A stretch of 64,000 nt of DNA from RPRB01 sp035501615 (GTDB taxonomy: Bacteria; Myxococcota; Myxococcia; Myxococcales; Myxococcaceae), in contig DATJVY010000012.1 of NCBI GenBank assembly GCA_035501615.1, forward strand, positions 94,546 through 158,545, written 5' to 3'. The notes beneath the pieces were generated by a model. It saw only the letters and a list, made by a program, of their open reading frames with translations. It was not told the origin of the DNA and searched no databases. Below are positions 52,077 through 61,188 of this stretch, one piece after another (within the stretch, counting starts at the first letter, position 1; each line of letters opens with the position of its first letter). The position numbers and the translations under genes are program-made.

Positions 52077-54625
52077 CTCCGGCGGCCGAGGTAGGAGCGG
52101 AGCTCGTCGCGGAACGCCTCCCGCTGCTCGGCTCGCTCGGCACCCGGGCCGATGACGAGCTTGCGGTCGCGCTCGACGACCATCTCCTGCTCCTGGAGCC
52201 AGGTCAGCGCGTTCTCCAGCGTGGTGCGGCTGATGGCCTCGGAGGCGTCGATGCGCCCCTGGAGGAACTCCATCCGCCCGGTCTCCAGCGCTGCGCGAAG
52301 AAAGGCTCTCCGGTCCATCGGACCCGTGGCCAGGTCCTCGAGCGTGAGCGCGGCGAGGAGGTAGGACTGGAGGTAGTCGCGGATGACGTCGGCGAGGAAC
52401 TCGAGCCGCTCGCGCGCCGGGGCATCGGCGGGAACCAGCGCTCCGCTCCGCCGGACGAGGAGACCGCCGGCGACCAGCTTCTCCACCGTCTCGGCGAAGA
52501 TGATCTCGAAGGGCGCCCCCACCCGGTAGATGAACTCGAGCTTGAACAGCCGCGAGAGGAAGAGCGCCTTGGTGCGGACCGACTCATCGGAGGCGTCGAG
52601 CACTCCCCGCAGCGCCGCGCAGGACACCAGCGCCCGGGGGGCGATGAGGTTGAGAATGGTGTTCTTGTAGTAGGCGAGCTGCACCCGGCGATCGTCCACC
52701 GGGAGGTAGATCGTCTCCCCCTTGGCCTGGTCGGTGCGAACCAGCTTGTCCTCGACGAAGCCGAGCACCGCGGTCCGGACCGGCCCGGGGACGGTCGGGT
52801 CGGTCGGGGCCTCCGCCAGCCCGGCGGAGAGCGTGGACCCGTCCTCGGCGCACATCCTCCGGAGCGCATCCACCCGCGGGCCGAGCACCGAGGCGGGCAG
52901 GCCCCGGCCGGAATGGGAGAGGAGCACCGTGCTGACCAGCGCGTGGGGCGTCACGGTCGAGACCCGCGCGATGCCCCACATGATGCGGTGGCCGAGCGCC
53001 CGGACCAGTCCCCGTTTCTCCTCCTCGGAGACCGCTTCTGGGTCCTCCAGCCCTCGCCCGCGCATGAACGGGCGAAGGAGGACCGGCTCGTCGAAGCGGA
53101 GATGGATGGTCCCGTAGCGGCGGAGCAGCACCCGGGGCGCCCGGATGAGCGCCCCCACGTCCTCGGGCTGCTTCTCTCCGCCGAGCAGCTCCTTGCTGTA
53201 GCTGCTGCCCTCGACGATCTTCTCGTAGTCGATCGCCACCGGGACGAAGGCCAGGTCGTTCCGCGCTCCGTCCAGCACCGCGTCCACCTCCCAGCCGAGG
53301 AGGCCCAGCTTCGCGGGCAGCAGCTTGCCGGTGCGGGAGCGGCCGCCCTCGGGGAAGAACTCCTGCAGCACCCCGTCGCGCACCAGCTTCCGGACGTAGG
53401 CCTTGAAGGTCGCGGTGTAGATCCGGTCCGACCCGAAGCTGCGGCGGAGGAAGAAGGCCCCGGCGCGGCGGAGCAGGGGCCCGAGGGGGAAGAACGAGAG
53501 GTTGGCCCCGGCGGCGACGACCGGCACCTGGAAGCCTCGCTTCCAGAGCACCCAGGACATCACCAGGTAGTCCACGTGGCTCTTGTGGCTGGGGCAGAGA
53601 ATGACCGGAGCTCCGGCTCTTCCGGCCTGCAGCGCGCGCTCGAGGGCCGCCTCGTCGACGTCGATGCCGTCGTAGATCCGGTCGAACATCCAGCCCATCA
53701 TCGGGGCGAGGACGGCCAGCACGGTCGGGTGCAGCCGGGCGGCGATGGCGTTCAGGTGGCGGCGGGCCTCGCGCTCGAGCGTCCGCACGTCCTTTCCGCT
53801 CCGCGAGGCGATCTGCTCGAGGGTCTGCCGGAGGGTCCGGTCGCGGAGCGTCTCGTCGATGACCCGCTCCGGCGGCTTGTAGGGCGGCCCGAACACCGCG
53901 CGGGTCTCGCGCGCCAGGTGGACGTGGAGCACCGCGCGCACCTTGCGGGCCACCACCGCGTCGGAGTCGCCCAGGTTCTGGGCGATGAAGGCCCGGAGGT
54001 CGATGGGCTGGCCCACCCGGAACTGGGCCCGCTTGTGGTTCCGCCAGAAGGCGAGCACCGAGTGGAGGAAGCCCGGGGCCTCCGGGGTTCCGAACACGTA
54101 GTCCGCCCACGCCGGCTTCAGCCGGACGCTCCACTTCTCCCAGACCACCAGCTCCGGGACGAGGAAGACCGGCCGCTCGCTCTTCCGGGCCATGGCGACC
54201 AGGTCGGGGAAGGGGTCCTCTCGCCCGCTCCGGCCGCCGGCGCGCATCAGCGCCGTCTGCTGGAGGAAGACCAGCGCCGAGCCACCGTGGCGCCGGGCGT
54301 ACTCGAAGCGGACGTCCAGCGCTCCCCGCTGGGCCACGCGCCGCCACGGCCGGCCGAACCACCGGCGCATGTTGACCACCGCCCGGATGGGAGCCAGCCC
54401 GCGGCTCACCAGCAACCAGGCCAGATAGAGGAAGCTCACCCAGGTCGCGGTCCGCTGGACGTGCACCACGAACCCCTCGGCGCCGAGCCTCCGCAGCTCG
54501 GCGTCGGCGGCCGCGGCCACCCGGACGTGGGGACAGTAGCGGCGTCCCAGCGCGCGGCCGACCGCGCCGAACTCGTGCCGGAGCGCGACCTCGCTGTCCT
54601 CGACCTTCGCCAGCGCGGTGGCCAT
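52073..54625 (-). CDS. plsB: PlsB-like glycerol-3-phosphate acyltransferase
   Basis: The enzyme that makes lysophosphatidic acid, starting membrane phospholipid synthesis. The product has 850 residues, close to the family's usual 800. The acyltransferase motifs are clear: CPSHKSHVDYLVM (HX4D), then VAAGANLSFFP, FFPEGGRSRTGK and VAIDYEKI. The N-terminal 300 residues show a second, weaker acyltransferase-like region (FLVPELVVWEK). ATG 54625 was used. It ends the operon downstream of argS by 18 bp and overlaps the selenoprotein gene tail to tail. Confidence 0.92.
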   Translation of the reverse strand: MATALAKVEDSEVALRHEFGAVGRALGRRYCPHVRVAAAADAELRRLGAEGFVVHVQRTATWVSFLYLAWLLVSRGLAPIRAVVNMRRWFGRPWRRVAQRGALDVRFEYARRHGGSALVFLQQTALMRAGGRSGREDPFPDLVAMARKSERPVFLVPELVVWEKWSVRLKPAWADYVFGTPEAPGFLHSVLAFWRNHKRAQFRVGQPIDLRAFIAQNLGDSDAVVARKVRAVLHVHLARETRAVFGPPYKPPERVIDETLRDRTLRQTLEQIASRSGKDVRTLEREARRHLNAIAARLHPTVLAVLAPMMGWMFDRIYDGIDVDEAALERALQAGRAGAPVILCPSHKSHVDYLVMSWVLWKRGFQVPVVAAGANLSFFPLGPLLRRAGAFFLRRSFGSDRIYTATFKAYVRKLVRDGVLQEFFPEGGRSRTGKLLPAKLGLLGWEVDAVLDGARNDLAFVPVAIDYEKIVEGSSYSKELLGGEKQPEDVGALIRAPRVLLRRYGTIHLRFDEPVLLRPFMRGRGLEDPEAVSEEEKRGLVRALGHRIMWGIARVSTVTPHALVSTVLLSHSGRGLPASVLGPRVDALRRMCAEDGSTLSAGLAEAPTDPTVPGPVRTAVLGFVEDKLVRTDQAKGETIYLPVDDRRVQLAYYKNTILNLIAPRALVSCAALRGVLDASDESVRTKALFLSRLFKLEFIYRVGAPFEIIFAETVEKLVAGGLLVRRSGALVPADAPARERLEFLADVIRDYLQSYLLAALTLEDLATGPMDRRAFLRAALETGRMEFLQGRIDASEAISRTTLENALTWLQEQEMVVERDRKLVIGPGAERAEQREAFRDELRSYLGRRS

Positions 54626-54643
54626 GGGCGCTCCGGTCGAGTC

Positions 54644-56362
54644 TTACATGCTCTCGGGGGCGGCGATCCCGAGAAGCTGCAGGCCCGTGGCGAGCACGAT
54701 GCGCACCGCGTCAGCGAGCGCGAGGCGGGCCGCACGGAGCGCGTCGTTCGACTCGTGCACCACGCGCTTGTCGCGGTCCTGGTTCCCGAGCGTGTACCAG
54801 CGGCTGAACTCCACCGCGACGTCGACGAGGTGCCGGGCGACGAAGGACGGCTCGTCCTGCTCGACCGCGGCGCGCACCTGGATCGGGAAGCGGGCCAGCG
54901 TCCGGGCGAGCTGCTGCTCCTCGGGGAGGACGAGGACGTGCGCGTCCGCCCGTGCCGGAGGCCCACCGCCCCGCTTCAGGAGGTTGCAGGCCCGGGCATG
55001 GGCGTACTGGAGGTAGGGGCCGGTGTGGCCGTCGAACTCCAGCACCTCGTCCCAGTCGAAGGTGTAGTCGGTGTTCCGGCGATTCTTGAGGTCACCGAAG
55101 ATGACCGCCCCGAGCCCCACCTGCTCGGCGAGCCGCTCTGGCTCGTCGGTGTGGATGCGCCCCGAAGCGGCGCTCTCCTTCACCTTCTCGAGAGCGCGGG
55201 CCCTCGCCTCGTCGAGCACCTCGTTGAGGAGGACCAGCTTCCCCGCCCGGGTGGACATCCCCATGATCCGGCCGAAGGAGACGTGCACGCAGCGCTCCGC
55301 CCAGGGCTTGCCCATCGCCTTCAGCACCCGGAAGACCTGGGCGAAGTGCAGCGACTGGTCGCGGGCGACGACGTAGAGCGAGCGGTCGAAGTGGAAGCGC
55401 TCCCAGCGGTCCTCGGCGGCGGCGAGGTCACGGGTGGCGTAGAGCGTGCTGCCGTCCGCCTTCCGGAGGAGGACCGGCGGCTCGCCCTCGGCGTAGGGGA
55501 GATCGACGATGAGGGCCCCCTCGCTCTCCTTGACGCCGACGGTGCGGGCGATCTCGTCGATCACCCGGTCCATCCGGCCCTCGTAGAGGCTCTCGCCGTC
55601 GATGTGCTCGAAGCGGATCCCCAGCCGCTCGTAGACCGGACGGAAGCCGCGGAGGGACGTCTCGCGGAGCTCGGCCCAGAGCGCCCGGGCCTGCGGATCG
55701 CCCCGCTCCATCCTCCGGAAGAAGGCGCTGGCCTCGGCGTCGAACGCCGGATCCGTCTCCGCGCGGGCGTTGGCCTTGACGTAGACGTCCACGAGGTGGG
55801 CCATCTCCCCGCGGCGGGCCGGGTCGCCGTACTCGCGCAGCCCCACTGCCACCAGACCGAACTGCTTCCCCCAGTCGCCGAGATAGTTGATGCCCTCCAC
55901 CGTCCAGCCCTGGCTCCGGTAGAGGTTGGCGATGGCGTGCCCGATGAGCGTGGTGCGCAGGTGGTGGAAGGCGATGGGCTTGGCGATGTTGGGCGAGCTG
56001 TAGTCGATCACCACCGTCTTGCCCTTGCCGGCCTCGGTGGAGCCGTAGCCGACGCCCGCGCCGCGTGCCTCGGCGAGGACTCCCTCCACGAAGGCCCCTG
56101 GCTCGAAGCGGGCGTTCACGTAGGGCCCGGCAGCGGCGATCTGCAGGCCCGGGACGGAGAGCTTCACCGCGAGGTCGGCGGCGATCTTCGGCGGCGCGAG
56201 CCGCAGCTGCTTGGCGAGCGGGAAGGTGGGGAACGCCAGATCGCCGTGCTCGGGCTCGGCAGGCTTCACCTGGGCGCGGATCGCGTCCACCGGCTGGCCG
56301 ACGGCGACCGCGAGCGCGGAGGCGAAGGCGTCGAGGAGTCGGTCGTGGAGGAACTGGGTCAT
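54644..56362 (-). CDS. argS: ArgS, arginyl-tRNA synthetase
   Basis: Class I arginyl-tRNA synthetase of 572 residues, charging tRNA-Arg in the cytoplasm. The N-terminal Add1 domain is short. SSPNIAKPIAFHHLRTTLIG holds the HIGH-type signature (residues about 121-140), WGKQFGLV follows, and MSTRAG takes the KMSK place, a common ArgRS variant. The C-terminal anticodon-binding DALR domain is complete and ends GIAAPESM. ATG 56362 overlaps the histidine-kinase stop in ATGA. Confidence 0.96.
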   Translation of the reverse strand: MTQFLHDRLLDAFASALAVAVGQPVDAIRAQVKPAEPEHGDLAFPTFPLAKQLRLAPPKIAADLAVKLSVPGLQIAAAGPYVNARFEPGAFVEGVLAEARGAGVGYGSTEAGKGKTVVIDYSSPNIAKPIAFHHLRTTLIGHAIANLYRSQGWTVEGINYLGDWGKQFGLVAVGLREYGDPARRGEMAHLVDVYVKANARAETDPAFDAEASAFFRRMERGDPQARALWAELRETSLRGFRPVYERLGIRFEHIDGESLYEGRMDRVIDEIARTVGVKESEGALIVDLPYAEGEPPVLLRKADGSTLYATRDLAAAEDRWERFHFDRSLYVVARDQSLHFAQVFRVLKAMGKPWAERCVHVSFGRIMGMSTRAGKLVLLNEVLDEARARALEKVKESAASGRIHTDEPERLAEQVGLGAVIFGDLKNRRNTDYTFDWDEVLEFDGHTGPYLQYAHARACNLLKRGGGPPARADAHVLVLPEEQQLARTLARFPIQVRAAVEQDEPSFVARHLVDVAVEFSRWYTLGNQDRDKRVVHESNDALRAARLALADAVRIVLATGLQLLGIAAPESM

Positions 56363-58029
56363 CGGACGGAGCGAACCGGTCGCACCACCGAGGCCACGGT
56401 GTCCAGCAACTTCGGCAGGTGCAGCGGCTTCTCGAAGAATCCGTCGATCCGATCGAGCCCGGTGCCCTTGCCGAGGGAGGCGACCTCCGAGGCGCCGGAG
56501 ATGATGTAGACCGGGGTCTCGGCGGTGTCCGGCTTCCCGCGCAGGTGGCGGAGCACGCTCCGCCCGTCCTCCTCGGACAGCCGCAGGTCGAGCAGCACCA
56601 TCGCCGGCCGGAGTCCCTCGAGCAGCGCCAGGGCCTCCTCGGCGCCGGCGGCGGAGACCACGCCGTACCCCTCCTGCTCGAGCAATTCCTGAAGGACCTC
56701 CCGGCAGTCGCGGTCGTCCTCGACGAGGAGGATGTGCCCTGCCTCGGGAGCCGCTCCCTCGGAGCTCCCGGAAATGCCGACCTGGGCGGCGAAGGCGGGG
56801 AGGACCATCTTGCGGAGCGTGCCGGCCCCGGGCCCGCTCGCGGCCTCGACCCGGCCCCCGTGGAGCTGGACGATCTTCGCGGTGATGGGCAGCCCGAGCC
56901 CCACGCTGGCGCCCGGTCCGGTCCGGGTCCGGTGAAAGGCGTCGAAGAGCCCCTCCAGGTCCTCGTCGGGGAGCCCCATCCCGTCGTCGCGTACGGTGAG
57001 GAGCGCGAGGCCCGGCTCGGAGACGATCTCGACCTGCACCTCGCCATCCGGGCTGCAGAGGAAGAGCGCGTGCTCGACCAGGTTGTGTACCGCCTCGAAG
57101 AGCCGCTCGCGGTCGCCCTTCACGAACACCTCGGGCGCGGGGACCAGGGTGAGGCGCACGCGGCTGAGCTCGCCCGAGCTGGCCAGCGCGGCCATCACGT
57201 CGCCGACCAGCGCCCGGAGCCCGAAGGGGCGGCTGGTGAGCTGCATCTTCCCGCTCTGCAGCCGGGAGAGGAGCAGCACGTCGTTGAGCATCCGCAGGAG
57301 GCGGTCCGCGTTCCGCTCGGAGACGTGGACGGCGTGGAGCTGGCGCTCGGCGAGCTCACCGAGCCGGCCTTGACCCAGCATGGCCAGGTAGGCCTTCACC
57401 GTGGTGAGGGGCGTCTTGAGGTCGTGCGAGACGTTGGCCAGGAGCTCCTCGCGGTTCTTCTCCATCGACTTGAGCCCGGAGAGCGCGGTCTGGAGGTCCT
57501 TCTCCCGCCGGGCGGTGTCCTCGCGCATCCGCGCGTACTCCCATGCCGCGGTGGCCTGGGCCGCCAGCGCCTCGAGGAGGGAGTCCGGGGCCTCCACCTT
57601 GGGGGCGATGAGCACCAGAGCGCCCAGGGGGCCGCTGGCTCCCTGCAGGGGGAGGGCGACGAGGTCCCGTTCGCGGACCAGCCGGTTCTCGGCGAAGGCC
57701 TCGCCCACCGGGCCCTCCTTGGGCCGCACCGCGGTGATGCGCGGCTCGTTGCGGCCACGCACCACGGTGACCTCCAGCCGGTCGCGGAGGTGGATGTACT
57801 CGGCGAGGAACGCGCTCCGGGGCCGGAGCAGCGAGGCGATGAGCCCGAGTTGGACCTTCTGCGCCTCCGCGAGGGTCGCCGCGCGGTGGATGGCGTCGGC
57901 CATTCGCTGGAGCGTACGGGCCGCGGCGTCCGGTCCGGGAGGAGTGTCGAGGGCCGGGGCGAGGTGGGGGAACAGCTCGACCAGAGCCTTCGAGCGTCGC
58001 CGGGTGGGTGTCTTGGGCGAGCGCGTCAT
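56359..58029 (-). CDS. Hybrid histidine kinase: GAF, HisKA, HATPase, receiver
   Basis: A soluble hybrid sensor kinase of 556 residues without membrane segments. A GAF-like domain (about 45-190) senses an unknown signal. Then a dimerisation box NVSHDLKTPL with the phospho-His, an HATPase domain with the N box replaced (HNLVEHALFLC), DDGMGLPDEDL and VGLGLPITAKI, and a C-terminal receiver with LLVEDDRD and the phospho-acceptor in MVLLDLRLSEEDG. The asparagine of the N box appears as His/Glu (LVEHAL), which may weaken ATP binding. ATG 58029 is used. It is coupled to argS, an unusual partnership. Confidence 0.85.
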   Translation of the reverse strand: MTRSPKTPTRRRSKALVELFPHLAPALDTPPGPDAAARTLQRMADAIHRAATLAEAQKVQLGLIASLLRPRSAFLAEYIHLRDRLEVTVVRGRNEPRITAVRPKEGPVGEAFAENRLVRERDLVALPLQGASGPLGALVLIAPKVEAPDSLLEALAAQATAAWEYARMREDTARREKDLQTALSGLKSMEKNREELLANVSHDLKTPLTTVKAYLAMLGQGRLGELAERQLHAVHVSERNADRLLRMLNDVLLLSRLQSGKMQLTSRPFGLRALVGDVMAALASSGELSRVRLTLVPAPEVFVKGDRERLFEAVHNLVEHALFLCSPDGEVQVEIVSEPGLALLTVRDDGMGLPDEDLEGLFDAFHRTRTGPGASVGLGLPITAKIVQLHGGRVEAASGPGAGTLRKMVLPAFAAQVGISGSSEGAAPEAGHILLVEDDRDCREVLQELLEQEGYGVVSAAGAEEALALLEGLRPAMVLLDLRLSEEDGRSVLRHLRGKPDTAETPVYIISGASEVASLGKGTGLDRIDGFFEKPLHLPKLLDTVASVVRPVRSVR

Positions 58030-58045
58030 GCGGATGGGCTCGTGC

Positions 58046-58801
58046 TTACTCCGACTCGCCGGCCGCCGGCGCCCCCCGGCGCTTGAGAATTCCCGCTTTG
58101 TCGACGAAGAACGGTTCGGGGAGGAGTGACTCCACCTTTTCGCGGTACCCCTGGACGCCGAAGGCGCTTCGCGCGATGGCCTCGATGGCCGCCGTCTGGA
58201 CCCGCCGGGCAGTCTCGGGCGCGGTGAGGAGCCGCAGCATCGGCTCGCGCGCATCGGGGTAGCCGCGGGGAGCGAGCGCCCGGAGTCCGGCGATCTTCAC
58301 GTCGTCCGCCATGTCGTCGAGGAAGGGGAGCGCCGCCGGGGCGACCCGGGGATCCTCGAGCGACTCGGCCTCGTGCAGGAGCACCAGCTTCTTCTCCGGA
58401 TCGCGGGTGTAGACCTCCCCCAGCTCGCGGAGGTGCTCGACGATGGCCGTGACGAACCGGTCGTGGGGGAGGATCTCCCGGAGCAGGCGCACCGCCCACG
58501 AGCTCGCCTGATCGTTGCGGCGGAGGAAGTTGCGGATCGGCTCGACGGCGGCCTCGCCGCGGGAGCGGATGAGCCCGAAGACGTGCTCTTTCTCGTCGCC
58601 GTCGGTGGTCTGGGGCTCGACGGCGATGGTGAAGCGGGCCAGGAGCGAGGCCGTGGCCTCGGGGAAGTCCATCTCGCCGAGCTGCTGGATGGCCTTCTGG
58701 CGGGCCTCGGGCCCACCGTACTTCTGCGTCACCTTGGCCTTGAGCTTGGTGGCGCGCTCGGGGCTCTTGCCGCCGAAGCCGAAGATGTCGAGGATGCCCA
58801 C
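58046..58801 (-). CDS. HEAT-repeat protein
   Basis: A 251-residue protein of helical repeats, with no signal peptide. Units such as AIQQLGEMDFPEATASLLARF, then AVRLLREILPHDRFVTAIVE, then DVKIAGLRALAPRGYPDAREP show the alternating helix pattern of HEAT repeats, so it probably acts as a protein-binding scaffold. GTG 58801 has GGAG about 9 bp upstream and gives VGILDIFGFGGKSPERA as N-terminus. It lies 16 bp before the histidine kinase gene on the same strand. Confidence 0.75.
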   Translation of the reverse strand: MGILDIFGFGGKSPERATKLKAKVTQKYGGPEARQKAIQQLGEMDFPEATASLLARFTIAVEPQTTDGDEKEHVFGLIRSRGEAAVEPIRNFLRRNDQASSWAVRLLREILPHDRFVTAIVEHLRELGEVYTRDPEKKLVLLHEAESLEDPRVAPAALPFLDDMADDVKIAGLRALAPRGYPDAREPMLRLLTAPETARRVQTAAIEAIARSAFGVQGYREKVESLLPEPFFVDKAGILKRRGAPAAGESE

Positions 58802-58823
58802 GGGCGAGGAGTCTCCTTGGGGG

Positions 58824-59258
58824 CTAGCGACCGAGGTAGAGCAGCACCACCTCGCGGCGGTGACCCCGGGTGCGGTGCTCGTAGAGGTACAGCGCCTGCC
58901 AGGTCCCGAGCGCGAGCGAACCCTCGACCACCGGGATGGACACCGAGGTCTGGGTGAGCGCCGCGCGGACGTGGCTGGGCATGTCGTCCGGGCCCTCGGC
59001 GGTGTGGTGGAAGAGCCGGTCGCCATCGGGGACGAGGCGGGCGAAGAACCGATCGAGGTCCTTCAGCACCTCGGGGTCGGCGTTCTCCTGCACGAGGAGG
59101 CTCGCCGAGGTGTGGCGGATGAAGCAGGTGACGACCCCGGTCCGCGGCCCCGGAGCGGCGACCTTGAGGCGCTCCACGAAGTCGGTCACCTCACGGGTGA
59201 GGTCGTGGAGGCCGCGCCCACGGGTGCTGACGGTGACGGTGTGGGACTGGGGATCCAT
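58824..59258 (-). CDS. YjbQ family (UPF0047) protein
   Basis: A 144-residue single-domain protein of the UPF0047/YjbQ family. TCFIRHTSASLLVQENAD holds the conserved His-Thr-Ser-Ala motif and the end GTWQALYLYEHR is also typical. Some members have weak thiamine-phosphate synthase activity, but a general role is not settled. ATG 59258 is used; ATG 59285 would add nine residues. It is 22 bp before the HEAT gene start. Confidence 0.9.
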   Translation of the reverse strand: MDPQSHTVTVSTRGRGLHDLTREVTDFVERLKVAAPGPRTGVVTCFIRHTSASLLVQENADPEVLKDLDRFFARLVPDGDRLFHHTAEGPDDMPSHVRAALTQTSVSIPVVEGSLALGTWQALYLYEHRTRGHRREVVLLYLGR

Positions 59259-59309
59259 CGATGCGGTCGGCAGCTTTGACGTCACGCGGCACGGGACGCA
59301 AGCGCTCGC

Positions 59310-60479
59310 TCAGAGGCGGAGGTCGGCGCGCACGTCGTGGGTGTAGGCGTGGCCGAGCGTCTCGGCGGCGGCCTTCACCTCGGCGCTGCTCCTATCCGGC
59401 ACCGCGATGCGGAGCTCGAAGTAGAGGTCGCCGCGGCCGGTGCCCTTGAGGTGCGGAACGCCCTGGCCCTTGAGGCGGAGCTTGCGGCCCGACTGGCTGT
59501 GGGCCGGGACGGTGACGGTCACCTCGCCGGTGAAGGTGGGAGCGCGCACCTGCGCTCCGAGGATGGCCTCGGGCACGGTGATGGCGAGCGGCACGTAGAG
59601 GTCGTCGCCCTCGCGGCGCACGAGCGGATGGGGGTCGACCTGCACCTCGAGGAAGAGGTCGCCGGGTGGACCGCTCAGGGTCCCGGCCGCGCCCTGCCCG
59701 GCGACTCGGACCTGGGACCCGCTCTGGACCCCGGGGGGAATCTTCACCGTCACCCGGGTCGTCTCGTCCACGCGGCCCGAGCCGCCGCAGCGGTCGCAGG
59801 GCGGGGCGAGCTTGCCGCTCCCATGGCACGAAGGGCAGGTGCCGCTCACCGACAGCGGGCCCCGGCCCTGGCGGATCTTCCCCGAGCCCTTGCACGTCGG
59901 GCAGGTCTCCGGCTTCCCGAAGTGTCCGGAACCCTTGCACTTCGGGCAGCGTCCGGGCCGGGTCACCGACAGCTGCCGCTCGGTTCCGGTGACTGCCTCG
60001 CGGAGCGTCAGCCGCACCTGCGCGTGCAGGTCCTCGCCGCGGCTCGGGCCCTCTGGCTCCTCGCGGCCGAAGAGGTCCTCGACCCCTCGACCGCCCCGTG
60101 CGCCGCGGTTGCGAAAGAGGTCCCCGAAGAGGTCTCCGAGGTCGAAGCCCTCCATGTCGGGGATGCTGCCCGCCCCCGCGCCGGGGAACCCGCCGCCCCG
60201 CGTCGCGGCGTCACGGTAGGCCCGGAAGGCCTCGGCCTTCTTCGGGTCGTACCCCATCTTGGCGGCGTCCTCGCCGAACTCGTCGTACAGCCTCCGCTTC
60301 TCCGAATTGGACAGGACCTCGAAGGCGGCGCTCACTTGCTTGAACTTCTCCTCGGCGGCCTTGTTGCCGGGGTTCACGTCCGGGTGGTACTTGCGCGCGA
60401 GCTTCCGGTACGCCTTCTTGATCTCGTCCTCGCTGGCGCCGCGGGAGACGCCGAGCAGCTGGTAGAGGTCCTCAGCCAT
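59310..60479 (-). CDS. dnaJ: DnaJ, Hsp40 co-chaperone
   Basis: A full-length type I DnaJ of 389 residues, partner of DnaK in protein folding. The J domain (5-70) has the HPD motif in KYHPDVNPG; a Gly/Phe-rich linker follows; four CxxCxGxG zinc repeats appear as CPKCKGSG, CPTCKGSG, CPSCHGSG and CDRCGGSG; then two beta C-terminal domains. ATG 60479 precedes AEDLYQLLGVSRGASEDEI. Its ATG overlaps that of the divergent SurA-like gene (60478), so one of the two starts may be misplaced. Confidence 0.96.
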   Translation of the reverse strand: MAEDLYQLLGVSRGASEDEIKKAYRKLARKYHPDVNPGNKAAEEKFKQVSAAFEVLSNSEKRRLYDEFGEDAAKMGYDPKKAEAFRAYRDAATRGGGFPGAGAGSIPDMEGFDLGDLFGDLFRNRGARGGRGVEDLFGREEPEGPSRGEDLHAQVRLTLREAVTGTERQLSVTRPGRCPKCKGSGHFGKPETCPTCKGSGKIRQGRGPLSVSGTCPSCHGSGKLAPPCDRCGGSGRVDETTRVTVKIPPGVQSGSQVRVAGQGAAGTLSGPPGDLFLEVQVDPHPLVRREGDDLYVPLAITVPEAILGAQVRAPTFTGEVTVTVPAHSQSGRKLRLKGQGVPHLKGTGRGDLYFELRIAVPDRSSAEVKAAAETLGHAYTHDVRADLRL

Positions 60480-61188
60480 GCAGTCGAGGCAGCTTAACCG
60501 TCCGCGACGACCGTGCCAGTGGACGTGGCCCGTCATGGCCATGGCCGCGCTGGTGTGTGCGCACCCGGCGGCGGCGCGGGTGCTCGACCGGGTGGTGGCG
60601 CTGGTGGACGGCCGCGTGCTCAGCTGGAGCCAGCTGGAGTTCGAGGCGCGGGTGATGCTCATCGATCGCGGGGGAGTGGAGGCCGCCACGGCGCCGCTGG
60701 ATGCCTCCACCCTGCAGGGCGCCCTCGACCTGGCCATCGCCCAGCGGGCGGCGACGGCGGAGGCGGACAAGCTCAACGCCTATCCGGTGGACCCCGCGGA
60801 GATCGACCAGCGGATGCGCACCTTCGAGTCGCGCTTCGCGACGCCTGCGGCGTTCGAGGCCTTCCTCAAGGCGCACGACGCCGACCGGGCCGCGCTCGCC
60901 GAGGTGCTCGCCCGGGCGATCCGGACCGAGAAGTTCATCGAGGGACGGGTGCGCCTCCGCTCGCAGGTGCCGGAGTCCGACGTGCGAAAGGCCTGGGAGG
61001 CCGACCACGGCGGGCAGAGCTGGGAGGAGGCCCGCGGTCCGCTCCGCGACCGGATGCAGCGGGAGCGGGCCTTCGTGCTGGCCCGCGAGGCGCTCGGCCA
61101 GCTCCGGACGTCGATCCCGGTCCGGATCGTCGCCCCGCCGGAGCAGCTGGTGCGGGATCAGCTCCGGCTGGGGGAGGCCTCGCGGTGA
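60478..61188 (+). CDS. SurA N-domain-like periplasmic chaperone without PPIase domain
   Basis: A 236-residue exported protein. The signal peptide (Arg-rich n-region, then WPVMAMAALVCAHPAAA) is followed by the SurA-N type helical domain: VLDRVVALVDGRVLSWSQLE, then QGALDLAIAQRAATAEADKL, then the helix EIDQRMRTFESRF. There is no parvulin domain after about residue 200, so it is a short chaperone. It may hold unfolded outer-membrane proteins. ATG 60478 gives a full signal but overlaps dnaJ's start; ATG 60535 or 60541 give a shorter one. It overlaps rimI in GTGA. Confidence 0.75.
   Translation: MQSRQLNRPRRPCQWTWPVMAMAALVCAHPAAARVLDRVVALVDGRVLSWSQLEFEARVMLIDRGGVEAATAPLDASTLQGALDLAIAQRAATAEADKLNAYPVDPAEIDQRMRTFESRFATPAAFEAFLKAHDADRAALAEVLARAIRTEKFIEGRVRLRSQVPESDVRKAWEADHGGQSWEEARGPLRDRMQRERAFVLAREALGQLRTSIPVRIVAPPEQLVRDQLRLGEASR

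Noticed and set aside
52913..56509. A 1198-codon open frame antisense to plsB and argS
   Set aside because: Same GC-driven shadow; the minus strand holds two unmistakable enzymes.
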